A DNA stretch of 64,000 nt from Prevotella sp. UBA2850. GTDB lineage: Bacteria; Bacteroidota; Bacteroidia; Bacteroidales; Bacteroidaceae. The stretch spans positions 1 to 64,000 of the forward strand of contig DEFO01000004.1 in assembly GCA_002350805.1 (NCBI GenBank), given 5' to 3'. Positions within the stretch are counted from its first letter, which is position 1. Each line of letters opens with the position of its first letter. The position numbers and the translations under genes were made by a program. Positions 8,501 through 15,895 of the stretch are shown here, piece after piece. Below the pieces are notes generated by a model. The model saw only the letters and a program-made list of their open reading frames with translations. It was not told where the DNA came from and did not search any database.

Positions 8501-10071
8501 ACATCGGTGGAGAACTCGCCCACCTGGTAGGTCACTCCGCCATAGGTATACTCATAGGCCACCGCCAGCACCTGGTCGGTCTGCAGGGTGGTCTTGAGCG
8601 ACACATAGCCCAGGGCGGCATTCAGGGTGTACTCCGACGAGCTCAGGAGACGGGCGCTCTCAAGCTTCTCATAGTCAGTTCCGCCATGGAAGTTGCCGAT
8701 GCCGTCCAGCACCGTGCTGGTCTGGTCAATATCGCGAGCGGCTGCATAGTCGTTCACCAGCGTGCTGTACTCCGTGTTAGAGCCGTTGGAGGGCACGGGC
8801 AGTCCGGTAGCCGACCACCGTGGGTTGCTCACTCGGGAGTTTTCGCCCAGGTCGGTCAGGGCAATGATGTTACGGGTGTTGTTGACAGAGCCTGTCTTGT
8901 TGGTCACCCATATCTCAATACGGTTGATGTGCACACCGGTGGTGAGGTTGGGCAGGGTGCGCATGGCGGCATCGTATTTGTCGCGGAAATACTGCGAGAG
9001 GAAGAAGTGGCGGTTTTCCTCGTAGTTGGCAGCGTCGATCTCGAAGGGCGTCAGCTGTACGCTGCCTTTCGACGACACGCTGCTCGACGACGACTTCTTC
9101 TGGCTGATCACCGTCTGCAGCTTCAGCCGGCCGAACTGCCAGTCGGTGCGGATGCCGAAGAGCGACGACGCACCCATGATGAGCGATGAGTTGGAGGGGA
9201 ACGACACATTACCAGCCTCGACGAGCTTGATGATCTCGTCTTCCTTGCCGTCGTATTTCAGCTTGAGGTTTTGCGAGTCGAAGTCGAAGGTGGCATCGGT
9301 GTTGTAGTTCAGGTTCATGTTCACCTTGTCGCCCACTCGTCCATTCACGTTCACATTGATTTTCTCATCGAAATCCATGCTGGTGGTCTTGCGGTTGCGC
9401 ACGGGCAGCGACGGGTTGTCGATGTTCTTCATCGTGGCACCGAACTTCAGCTCGGCCGTTCCCTGGGTCTTGACACGCACGCCGCCCTTACCGAAAATCT
9501 TCTCGGCAGGACCTAAGTCGAAGTGCATGTCGGTGAACGAGAATTTCTCTTTGCCCTGTGTCTTGACGGCTTCCTCGTTCTTGGAGCGGAAGTACGAGTA
9601 GAAGCTACGGCGCTCACTCCACTTGCGGTATTCATCGGGGGTCATGATGATGGGCGTGTTGAGGTAGCTGTCCCCCAGCTTCGAGCCGATGACATACTGG
9701 TTGAGCGTGTCGTTGTATTCCACTTCCTGCTTCACGTTGTCGGGCAGGCTCAGGTCGTGCGGGCCACGCTTCAGGTCGTCTTGTGTGATGGGCGTGGTGC
9801 GCTGTATCTTCCAGCGTGGATGGAGCAGCGAGTCGGGAATGGTGTCTTCCTGCAAGTCCAGGTCTGACAGGGCCACACTTACCGGCCGCGTCTTTTTCTT
9901 GTCGTCGGGAGCCTGGTCCGACGACTGCGAGTTGGCGCCCGTGGTCTGCGCCCTGTTGTTCGGGACATTGCGTTGGTTCCTAGGCCTTACATCCTGGGGC
10001 ACGACAACCATGGCCAGCACCGAGAAGATGCCAGCTGCCATGAGTAACAGGGTGACTAGTTGCCGTCGCAT
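2578..10071 (-). CDS. sprA: SprA, outer-membrane translocon of the type IX secretion system
   Basis: About 2497 residues, the size expected of SprA, whose giant beta-barrel forms the outer-membrane pore of the Bacteroidota type IX secretion system. The N-terminus is a signal peptide (MRRQLVTLLLMAAGIFSVLA). It is followed by repeated SprA N-terminal signatures such as FGKGGVRVKTQGTAELKFGA and GRVGDKVNMNLNYNT, and the C-terminus ends in alternating barrel strands finishing SLKFSLTR. A Lys/Gln/Ala/Thr-rich, low-complexity segment lies near residues 1915-1965. The ATG at 10071 is chosen over a GTG at 10089 because it starts the signal peptide directly. The gene follows ruvA by 18 nt, a gene order known from other Bacteroidota. 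No other type IX gene is in the window, so secretion partners must lie elsewhere. Confidence 0.93.
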   Translation of the reverse strand: MRRQLVTLLLMAAGIFSVLAMVVVPQDVRPRNQRNVPNNRAQTTGANSQSSDQAPDDKKKTRPVSVALSDLDLQEDTIPDSLLHPRWKIQRTTPITQDDLKRGPHDLSLPDNVKQEVEYNDTLNQYVIGSKLGDSYLNTPIIMTPDEYRKWSERRSFYSYFRSKNEEAVKTQGKEKFSFTDMHFDLGPAEKIFGKGGVRVKTQGTAELKFGATMKNIDNPSLPVRNRKTTSMDFDEKINVNVNGRVGDKVNMNLNYNTDATFDFDSQNLKLKYDGKEDEIIKLVEAGNVSFPSNSSLIMGASSLFGIRTDWQFGRLKLQTVISQKKSSSSSVSSKGSVQLTPFEIDAANYEENRHFFLSQYFRDKYDAAMRTLPNLTTGVHINRIEIWVTNKTGSVNNTRNIIALTDLGENSRVSNPRWSATGLPVPSNGSNTEYSTLVNDYAAARDIDQTSTVLDGIGNFHGGTDYEKLESARLLSSSEYTLNAALGYVSLKTTLQTDQVLAVAYEYTYGGVTYQVGEFSTDVHDVSQALFVKSLKNTSNNPTQGNWDLMMKNVYYLASAVEKDKFRLDVKFQSDTAGVYLSYIPEAQVKNEPIIRLLGADRLDNNNKVHANGYFDYVEGYTVSNGRVFLPEAEPFGDYMYRYLKSKGLDDERALKYCFNELYDSTKTVARQIAEKDKYQLVGQFRGTSARVISLGSGNVPQGSVVVTAGGVKLTEGSDYTVDYSAGEVTILNQSILDADTPINASFESNTDYAQERKTMVGVNWEYDFSKNLQLSGTFQHLSEQSLTTKVAMGNEPLNNTLWGVNINWNKESQWLTNLLNRLPLLHCTQPSRISFTGEFAHLIASQSHGIQDNASYLDDFENTKNSIDVLAPTSWFISSVPTMFPEYKDKSSVTSGYNRARLAWYTIDPLFTRRSSSLTPSHIKGDLDQLSNQYVREIYVNELFPNRQQSSYSGTTATLPILNLAYYPSERGPYNMNTALNYDGTLQSPQTKWGGMMRKLDTSDFEAANIEYIEFWMLDPFIYDQQNGGDFYINLGEMSEDILRDGKKFYESGMPVDGSNSFTTTQWGKIPTQTAVTYAFATSSGSRALQDVGFNGLRDEEERTFGAYQQYLSEVQGKVSPAVYDSIYNDPANDNYHYFRGSDYDRVELPILERYKRINNPQGNSPDSENRTESYDTSYKTTPDVEDINQDHTLNEYERYYQYHVSIRPEDMVVGRNFIVDKRTVTRKLRNGTSPTVTWYQFRIPIDDFEQRVGGINDFTSVRFMRMFLTNFPKPIIMRFGTLDLVRGEWRVYEQPLGGGSQSGKMAVSAVNIEENSDKVPVNYVLPPGISRALDPQQPQLIENNEQALDMVVTGLSNGEAKAVYKNTNQDLRQYRRLQMFAHANALEADPTGLQDNQLALFVRLGNDYKSNYYEYEIPLKLTTSGKYNDNPQDRRLVWPEENMLDIPLTAFTQLKKDRNMARAEGRASYTAPFTAYDEERPQNKMTIMGNPSLGEVKTMMIGIRNLSGEIKSGEVWVNELRLKEYNNSGGWAAQGNLNMQLSDVGTLNVTGRMLTEGFGGLEQGVAERSQDDFKTYSVTANVELGKFFPDKAKVSAPLYYSITKEETRPRYNPLDNDMELGDALEMAADRHERDSIESLAVTRTTNRNFSLSNARVGIQTKRHPMPYDPANFSFSYSHSHRHTAGETTVYENEDQWRGALSYNWTPVYKPFEPFKKIKSKSKWYDILKRFGLNWLPQSVAYNSEITRNYYELQERDMDNLSGEMLPLTFNEQFLWNREFSLRWDFTKNLHMNFNSGTRAQIEEPYTPVNKDLYPDAYAAWKDSVWTSIKHLGTPLDYQQNFSLSYQLPLNLLPVFDWMNADISYTSNYNWVRGTELEDGTNLGNTITNNRNFNLNGSFSLEKLYNHIPFLKKANERFNKTKRYDRDAEKRKRQDAKGKAQTAAGKQQGAAGKTPTATREQKTLPKNKRAFEKEIKLMPDTTITVSHGKNSKRLIVAAKTKEGKTVSLKYKKLDNNKIQILNKVDTATTLKLTVTAREPLDDKGWYKTAQSAARLLMMLRNVSFTYRNQYAMALPGFMPNVGSLFGQRGGDVLSPGLDFAFGLSSDSYIDKARDRQWLLVHDDIATPATTNATSDLQLRATLEPVKNLKIDLNASRTETKARSIQYMYEGAPTTQTGTFTMTTWSLRSAFESIGSANDGYHSATFERFCKAVGGDYSSQSLIPAFINTYTNMSGGHGAFPKLTSLLPNWTIRYSGLSALPWFRDHFKSVNLSHSYKSIYAVGAYSSSAMPYDDWQSVSSLWAHVNIPTVSINESFAPFLGLDVTFFNNMTCKLEYRSTRTLSLSMTSVQINESRSNDWVVGMGYKINDVKLFGWNAPKNKRSKGKSANRQQNQQSASSGSQKKNNNGFNNDLNLRLDLSLRSQAAVTRDIASMTSNASSGNAAFKLSFSADYTMSRLLTMSFYFDRQKNTPLLSSSSYPTTTQDFGLSLKFSLTR

Positions 10072-10089
10072 TCCAACGCCCTCCCCCAC

Positions 10090-10704
10090 TTACTTAATTT
10101 GCTTCAAGGCGAGCTTCACCACCTGCTCAACAGGCAGGTCGGGTTGTTCGCGCAGGATGGCCGTCACCACCTTTGCGGTGGGTGCAGGCGAGAATCCCAG
10201 CATGGTGAGGGCACTGACGGCCTCGTCGCGCACCTCGTTGTTGACGTTCACGAGGGAGCCGCCGCCAGCGGGCACCTCGCTCTGTATGCCCAACGCCACA
10301 ATCTTGTCGCGCAGGTCGACGATGATGCGCTGGGCGGTCTTCAGGCCGATGCCCTTCACGCTCTTCAGCGCACGCTCGTTGCCGCTCGAGATGATGTTGG
10401 CCAGCTCGGGAGGCGCCACCGACGAGATAATCATACGTGCCGTATTGCCGCCGACACCCGGAACGGTGATCAGTAGACGATACAACTCGCGTTCTTGCTT
10501 CGAGGCGAAACCAAACAGCGTGAACGAATCGTCGCGGCCACCCGTCACCAGTGCCTCATGCACATAAAGCTTTACCTCCTTCTTTCCTTGAATGGCAGAG
10601 AATGTGTTGAGCGAAATATTCAGACCATACCCTACCCCGGCTGCCTCTACAACAGCCATGGCTGGGGTGATTTCGGTCAATTCGCCCCTAATGTATTCTA
10701 TCAT
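10090..10704 (-). CDS. ruvA: Holliday junction branch-migration protein RuvA
   Basis: A 204-residue protein of normal RuvA length that binds four-way DNA junctions and loads the RuvB motor during recombination. It starts with the typical OB-fold (MIEYIRGELTEITPAMAVVE) and has the helix-hairpin-helix motifs LLITVPGVGGNTARMIIS and LKSVKGIGLKTAQRIIVDL (about residues 77-130). The C-terminal RuvB-contacting domain is present (ALTMLGFSPAPTAKVVTAIL). It is the first gene of the run ruvA-sprA-SemiSWEET-GH43 on this strand. Confidence 0.96.
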   Translation of the reverse strand: MIEYIRGELTEITPAMAVVEAAGVGYGLNISLNTFSAIQGKKEVKLYVHEALVTGGRDDSFTLFGFASKQERELYRLLITVPGVGGNTARMIISSVAPPELANIISSGNERALKSVKGIGLKTAQRIIVDLRDKIVALGIQSEVPAGGGSLVNVNNEVRDEAVSALTMLGFSPAPTAKVVTAILREQPDLPVEQVVKLALKQIK

Positions 10705-10958
10705 TTTCTTCTACGTGTTTGTATATATACACATAATAAACGACAAAAACCGCTGTTTATTGCCTAAACATCGATTTGGAAAGCGTTTTAAGTATTACAT
10801 GTTCCTCTTTCAGAGTAGTCAGGTTGCCCGGAAAACCACCTCTGAGCCATATATACAACGATGCTTTTCAGACTATTTTCCACACTCTCCCACATAACAA
10901 CATGTAGGTAATTTTGCATTTTCCTATCATAAATGTAAGCTATTTCAAGAAAATAATG

Positions 10959-10967
10959 TATTTTTGC
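10959..10967 (+). promoter_or_regulatory. -7 box of the ddh promoter
   Basis: TATTTTTGC matches the Bacteroidota housekeeping -7 consensus TAnnTTTG exactly and lies 30 nt before the ddh start codon. No clear -33 TTTG was found at the expected distance. Confidence 0.6.
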
Positions 10968-10997
10968 AGCCGAAAATAAACTTCAAACTAAATAGAC

Positions 10998-11897
10998 ATG
11001 AAAAAAATCAGAGCAGCCGTCGTCGGATACGGCAACATCGGAAAGTACACCATCGAGGCTCTTGAGGCCTCTCCCGACTTCGAAATTGCCGGAGTCGTGC
11101 GTCGTCATGGCGCAGAAAACAAGCCCGCAGAACTGACACCTTACGAGGTGGTAAAGGATATTCGTGAACTGAAAGACGTCGACGTGGCCATCCTCGCCAC
11201 TCCTACCCGCTCGTGCGAGGAATATGCCAAGCAGATTCTCCCTCTCGGCATCAACACCGTCGACTCGTTCGATATTCACACCAACATACGCGGCTACCGT
11301 GAGCGACTCATGGAGATCAACCGCCAGACGGGCACCGTCAGCATTATCGCTGCCGGATGGGACCCAGGCAGTGACTCTATCGTGCGCACCCTGATGCAGA
11401 GCCTTGCACCAAAAGGACTCTCCTACACCAACTTCGGTCCCGGCATGTCGATGGGACATAGCGTCTGCGTACGTTCCAAGCAGGGGGTAAAAAATGCCCT
11501 TTCGATGACTATCCCACTTGGTGAGGGTATCCATCGCCGCATGGTTTACGTCGAGCTCGAGGACGGTGCTAAGCTCGAGGATGTTACTGCAGCCGTGAAG
11601 GCCGACCCCTACTTCGCAAACGACGAGACCCACGTTTTCCAGGTTGCATCTGTCGACGAGGTGCGCGACATGGGTCACGGCGTGAACCTCGTGCGCAAGG
11701 GTGTCAGTGGAAAGACGCAGAACCAGCGTCTCGAGTTTAACATGAGCATCAACAACCCCGCGCTCACCGCCCAAGTACTCGTCAACGTGGCTCGCGCCAG
11801 CCTGCGTCAACAGCCAGGTTGCTACACCATGGTCGAGATACCCGTCATCGACATGCTTCCCGGCGACCGTGCCGACTTAATTGAGCACCTCGTTTAA
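10998..11897 (+). CDS. ddh: meso-Diaminopimelate D-dehydrogenase
   Basis: Encodes 299 residues. It has the N-terminal Rossmann motif VVGYGNIG (about 8-15) and the family signatures VDSFDIH, AAGWDPGSDS and GPGMSMGHSVCVRSKQG. The enzyme reductively aminates tetrahydrodipicolinate to meso-diaminopimelate with NADPH in one step, bypassing the acylated intermediates of lysine and peptidoglycan precursor synthesis. The gene stands alone between its own promoter and a strong terminator hairpin and is convergent with the downstream peptidase gene. Ddh is common in Bacteroidota. Confidence 0.96.
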   Translation: MKKIRAAVVGYGNIGKYTIEALEASPDFEIAGVVRRHGAENKPAELTPYEVVKDIRELKDVDVAILATPTRSCEEYAKQILPLGINTVDSFDIHTNIRGYRERLMEINRQTGTVSIIAAGWDPGSDSIVRTLMQSLAPKGLSYTNFGPGMSMGHSVCVRSKQGVKNALSMTIPLGEGIHRRMVYVELEDGAKLEDVTAAVKADPYFANDETHVFQVASVDEVRDMGHGVNLVRKGVSGKTQNQRLEFNMSINNPALTAQVLVNVARASLRQQPGCYTMVEIPVIDMLPGDRADLIEHLV

Positions 11898-11937
11898 AAA
11901 GCAGGAAATTCACAGGACAAGAGTCCACAACAGCATA

Positions 11938-11972
11938 GAGGGCGTACCACGTGGTGCGCCCTCATTGTTTTT
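11938..11972 (+). terminator. Rho-independent terminator after ddh
   Basis: GAGGGCGTACCA and TGGTGCGCCCTC form a near-perfect 12-bp stem (11938-11963) followed by a T-rich stretch (ATTGTTTTTCC), 40 nt after the ddh stop. Confidence 0.85.
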
Positions 11973-11989
11973 CCATAACAACTAATATA

Positions 11990-14350
11990 TTAATAGTAAC
12001 GGTCAGGAAACAACGTATTCCACCAAGTACCGTCACCCTTTAAATATTTCTCAAACCACGCCAAGATGGCGTCTGTCCACTGCTTGCGATGCTCGTAGTC
12101 AATGATGACATGGTCTTCGCTACGCACCTGCACAAAAGCCACGTCACGGCCCAGCGATTTCAGGGCAGTAAACATCTGAATGCTCTCGCCCACAGGCACA
12201 TTCGTGTCCGACGAGCCATGAGTGAGCAACAGTGGTGTGTGAATCTTGTCGGCACGGAACAGCGGACTCTGCAAAGCAAACAACTGAGGATCGCTCCAGG
12301 GAAACTTATCCGCCATGCTCACCTCGCTATAGCTATAGCCCCAGTGGCCACAACCCCAATAACTGGCATGGTTGGCGATGCCCGCATGGCTCACGCCACA
12401 GGCAAAGAGGTCGGTAACGGTGAGCAGATATTGCGTCATAAACCCGCCATAAGAGGCTCCTATGCAGCCAATACGCCGCTCATCGACAAACGGATGCTGG
12501 CGGCACACGGCCTTCACGCCCTCGACGATATCCTCAGCCACACCCCTGCCAGCCGTATTCACGTGGCGGCCACTATACCGCTGACCGTAGCCGATGGCTC
12601 CACCCGGATTCACCACATAGACCACATAACCCAGCGAGGCAAAGAGCGGATGCGGATACTGCGACTCGAAATTGCGTGAGGTGGGCGTACTGCCCCCGTA
12701 GTAATTCACTACCATGGGGTATTTCTTCTCTGGATTGAAACCTGGCGGCAGATAGAGGCGTCCGTCGATGCTGTCGCCCCGCGAAGAAAGAAAGGCAAAC
12801 CTGCGGCACTCTCCCAGCCGGATATCCTTGAGCAGTGTTGCCGAACAGTCTTTCAGCAGCGTGCTCTTTCCGTTTTTCAGATTCACCGCATACGCCCTCA
12901 CCGAGTTCATGGCACTCACGCCATAGTAGGCAAGCACGGACTGAGCCCGTGACAACGAGAACTCGCGCACCACCTCCTCGCGGGTGTCTATGCGCCGGAC
13001 AGCCTTCGTCTTTGCATTGACGGCAAACAAGCCTATCCTGTCGCGGTCGTTGGCAGAGAAGTATATCTGCCCGTCAGCAGCCGACCACTCCGCACGGATG
13101 ACCGACGGATGGAAACTGCGCGTCAAGCAGTCCACATGCCGCGTGGCCAAATCGACGACATAGAGCTGTTTGTCATACATATTACTGTAAGTACCTGCAT
13201 CCTTGGCGCGGCCCAAGCCGTCGAAGGCCTCGGCAGACCCTACGAACAAAACTTGTTTCCCGTCGGGAGAAAACCGTGGCGAGCCCAGAAACGCAGCCTC
13301 ACAGAAGAGTGTGTCGACAGCCATGGTGCGCACGTTGATGGTCAGATAGTCGAAAACCGTTGAGGGACGGTGCCCCAGCTGGATACGCGGCACGCTCACC
13401 AACAGCCGACTACCGTCACGCGAGATGTCCTCCAAGTCTACCGAATGGTGGCCAAAGGTGAGGGGCTGGCTCTGCCCTGTAGCCATGTCGTAGCGAATCA
13501 GACGGGTACGGAACCGGTAGATGCGCTTCCGGTCGTCGGGCGCTAACCACTGGTACACCTCGCCCTGCTCTACGGGTCCTCGCTCGTCTTTCGACAGGAT
13601 GAGGTAGTCTTCTGTGGGACTCATGGTGATCCTGCCGTCGGGCACATCTCGGGCAATGACGGTATTCTTTCCCGTCAACACGTCCACACGCCGCAACAGC
13701 CGGCTGCTGCCCTCCTTGTCTTCGTAGAACCATGCCGCAGAGCGGGGCATCCACTCGATGCTGAACGACTCGTGATCCCGTATGGTACGGCCCGTATGCA
13801 AGTCAACAATTTCGCTGTAGCTGTTGCTGCGTCCACCCTTCTGCACGTTGCGGCAGCCCACAATGGCATAGCGCCCGTCGGCAGAAACCAACAAGTTCGT
13901 CACCCGCAGACCGTCGACCACATCCTGGTAGGTGTAGTTGCGCAGCGGCTGGGTGGTGCATTCCACTTCGTGACGTGCATCCACCACCACACTCACCGTG
14001 TCGACAGTCCCTGCAGCCAGAGTGTATTTGAGAGTCACCTCATGGTGGCCGGGCTCCAACGCCAACGTTGCAGATTGCCGCTTGCCGTCGACAAGGGTCT
14101 CATAGCGGCTGGCTCCCTTCACCGTAAGGCGTGCCGGCGTGTACATGCTGTTGTTGATATAGAACTGTACCTCCTTGCCCGTTCCACCGACAAAGTTCTG
14201 CTTATTCCCGTACATGTCGACAGAGTCGGTGGCCATGGGTTTCTGCAGTACCCACGTACCTTTGTCGATGAACTCTCTCACGGTGACGACATGCTGGCCA
14301 CAAACATGCGCAGCAGCCATCACAAAAAACACCAACAATGTTTTTCTCAT
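11990..14350 (-). CDS. S9 family (prolyl oligopeptidase / DPP IV type) serine peptidase
   Basis: About 786 residues: a signal peptide (MRKTLLVFFVMAAAHVCG), an N-terminal beta-propeller, and a C-terminal alpha/beta-hydrolase domain. The catalytic triad is visible: Ser633 in GASYGG, Asp715 in GSSDTNVP and His747 in SEDHV. These periplasmic enzymes cut short peptides, often after proline or alanine. The ATG at 14350 is preferred to one seven codons upstream because it opens the signal peptide. It lies 129 nt after the TlpA-like gene on the same strand and has no recognisable -7 box of its own, so it may be the last gene of the SusC-led operon. That would suit an operon importing peptides, though this is inference. 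Confidence 0.9.
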   Translation of the reverse strand: MRKTLLVFFVMAAAHVCGQHVVTVREFIDKGTWVLQKPMATDSVDMYGNKQNFVGGTGKEVQFYINNSMYTPARLTVKGASRYETLVDGKRQSATLALEPGHHEVTLKYTLAAGTVDTVSVVVDARHEVECTTQPLRNYTYQDVVDGLRVTNLLVSADGRYAIVGCRNVQKGGRSNSYSEIVDLHTGRTIRDHESFSIEWMPRSAAWFYEDKEGSSRLLRRVDVLTGKNTVIARDVPDGRITMSPTEDYLILSKDERGPVEQGEVYQWLAPDDRKRIYRFRTRLIRYDMATGQSQPLTFGHHSVDLEDISRDGSRLLVSVPRIQLGHRPSTVFDYLTINVRTMAVDTLFCEAAFLGSPRFSPDGKQVLFVGSAEAFDGLGRAKDAGTYSNMYDKQLYVVDLATRHVDCLTRSFHPSVIRAEWSAADGQIYFSANDRDRIGLFAVNAKTKAVRRIDTREEVVREFSLSRAQSVLAYYGVSAMNSVRAYAVNLKNGKSTLLKDCSATLLKDIRLGECRRFAFLSSRGDSIDGRLYLPPGFNPEKKYPMVVNYYGGSTPTSRNFESQYPHPLFASLGYVVYVVNPGGAIGYGQRYSGRHVNTAGRGVAEDIVEGVKAVCRQHPFVDERRIGCIGASYGGFMTQYLLTVTDLFACGVSHAGIANHASYWGCGHWGYSYSEVSMADKFPWSDPQLFALQSPLFRADKIHTPLLLTHGSSDTNVPVGESIQMFTALKSLGRDVAFVQVRSEDHVIIDYEHRKQWTDAILAWFEKYLKGDGTWWNTLFPDRYY

Positions 14351-14479
14351 AGTATTATATGTATTTATCATTTAAGATTTTTACGTGAAAGTGGAGGTAG
14401 GATGGCTTCGTCTTTATAGATATAAAATAAAACAAAACACAATTCTCCCTCCACTCTCAAGAAAAGACTCGACTAAGGA

Positions 14480-15886
14480 TTAATTCTTCAACGCCTTCAG
14501 AATCAATTGCTTCAGCTGAGGATACTTCGGTGCGGGGGCGGCATAGGAGAACACCTTCCCCTGACGGTCGATGATCATGAAGCGGGGTACGCTGGTCACC
14601 TTGTAGTCCTTGGCAAAGCCACGCACCCAGCTGTCGATAAACACCACATTCCCCGAGAGCTGGTTCTCCTTCACCAGCTTGAGCCACAAGTCCTTCTCGG
14701 GCAGGGCTCCCACACAAACGCTCAGGAACGCCACGTCGGGGTCCGACAGTTCTTTCTCCAACTGTCTGAAATAGGGCATCATGCGCAGACAAGGCACGCA
14801 CCACGTTGCCCACACGTCGATGACCACCACCTTGCCGCGCAGGTCGCTCAGCGAAAGCCACTCGTCGTCGGTTTTCTGCCCCTTGAAGTCGGGTGCGTCA
14901 CCGCCAGGCTTCGACCACTCCAGCGACTCTCCGATGGGCTGCAGGGCCTGGAGCATGCGCTCAGAGAAAGACTCACCGGCAAATGTGTCGCACAACTGGC
15001 TGTACATCTCATAGTAACGCAGATGGGATGCCACCTCGAGGATATACGATTGGCGCAGGCCTTTGTCGGCAATGAGACTGGCACGCGCCTGGTACTCGCT
15101 GCCACTGATGATGGCAGGGTTCTCCGCAGGGGGTAAAACTCGCGCCGCCTTGCAGTCTACGTACACGCCCATCATCTCAGGAGTGAAGGGCAGCTGCAGC
15201 AGCTCTTTCTGCTGGAACAGCGGGTCGGCATGCTGCCAGAAAGAGGCAGCTACGAAACTGTCGTCAGTCTCTCCCAAGTGCGTACGTTGGTAAGCCATGC
15301 GCAGGAAAGCCTGGTCGGCATCCATCTTCAACCGCATGAGCGGCGCAAAGTCCTTGGCGGCTGCCGGCTGACCTTTCAGCTGCTGTGCCGTCCGGGCGGC
15401 AAGCGCCTTCAGCGATGCCATCTCGCGCTCAAACTCCTCTACCTCAACACTCTCACAGCCGCCCGTTGTACGGAAAAACCATGCGTGTACTCGTGCCTTC
15501 GCCGCCACTTCCTCCCAGTCGCTAAGCATGCGGCACTCGCTGCCGGCGCCCTGTACAACGGTCAGTCCGTAGTTCGTAAACTGTACCTTCAGCGCCTCGT
15601 CGCCTTTCAGGTAGAGGACGTGCCTCACGCCTCCCGTGCAGCCGAGCAGATAGAAGCCCGTGCCCGGTATCTCTGCAGAGAGCGAGAAGGCGCCAATGCC
15701 ATCCACCTCCGTCGTGGCAACAGGCAGGGGGATGCCGTCGCGACACTCGAAGAGGGTCATCTCCTTGCTCACGTACTCGCCCGTCGTTCCGCTAATGGCC
15801 ACCTTGGCCACTGTCGGGCAGGGCATCAGCATTGCCACCACACAGCCAAGGGCCCATACGGCAACTTGCATTCTCATTCTGTCCAT
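14480..15886 (-). CDS. TlpA-like thioredoxin-fold thiol-disulfide reductase
   Basis: A 468-residue secreted protein. It has a signal peptide (about 1-28), an N-terminal beta-rich region (about 30-110), a helical middle region, and a C-terminal thioredoxin domain. The redox motif is WCVPC (Cys363 and Cys366), with the cis-proline in TSVPRF near residue 434. Such proteins act in the periplasm as disulfide reductases or resolving partners for surface lipoproteins. It starts 9 nt after the PKD-like lipoprotein gene, which shows it belongs to the SusC/SusD operon. The paralogous cluster at 54-63 kb has no equivalent. Confidence 0.85.
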   Translation of the reverse strand: MDRMRMQVAVWALGCVVAMLMPCPTVAKVAISGTTGEYVSKEMTLFECRDGIPLPVATTEVDGIGAFSLSAEIPGTGFYLLGCTGGVRHVLYLKGDEALKVQFTNYGLTVVQGAGSECRMLSDWEEVAAKARVHAWFFRTTGGCESVEVEEFEREMASLKALAARTAQQLKGQPAAAKDFAPLMRLKMDADQAFLRMAYQRTHLGETDDSFVAASFWQHADPLFQQKELLQLPFTPEMMGVYVDCKAARVLPPAENPAIISGSEYQARASLIADKGLRQSYILEVASHLRYYEMYSQLCDTFAGESFSERMLQALQPIGESLEWSKPGGDAPDFKGQKTDDEWLSLSDLRGKVVVIDVWATWCVPCLRMMPYFRQLEKELSDPDVAFLSVCVGALPEKDLWLKLVKENQLSGNVVFIDSWVRGFAKDYKVTSVPRFMIIDRQGKVFSYAAPAPKYPQLKQLILKALKN

Positions 15887-15895
15887 GGCGTCGTA

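Noticed and set aside
14390..14455. Inverted repeat AGTGGAGG / CCTCCACT between the TlpA-like and S9 peptidase genes as a terminator
   Set aside because: An 8-bp stem with a 50-nt loop and no T-run is too weak; it cannot decide whether the two genes are separate units.
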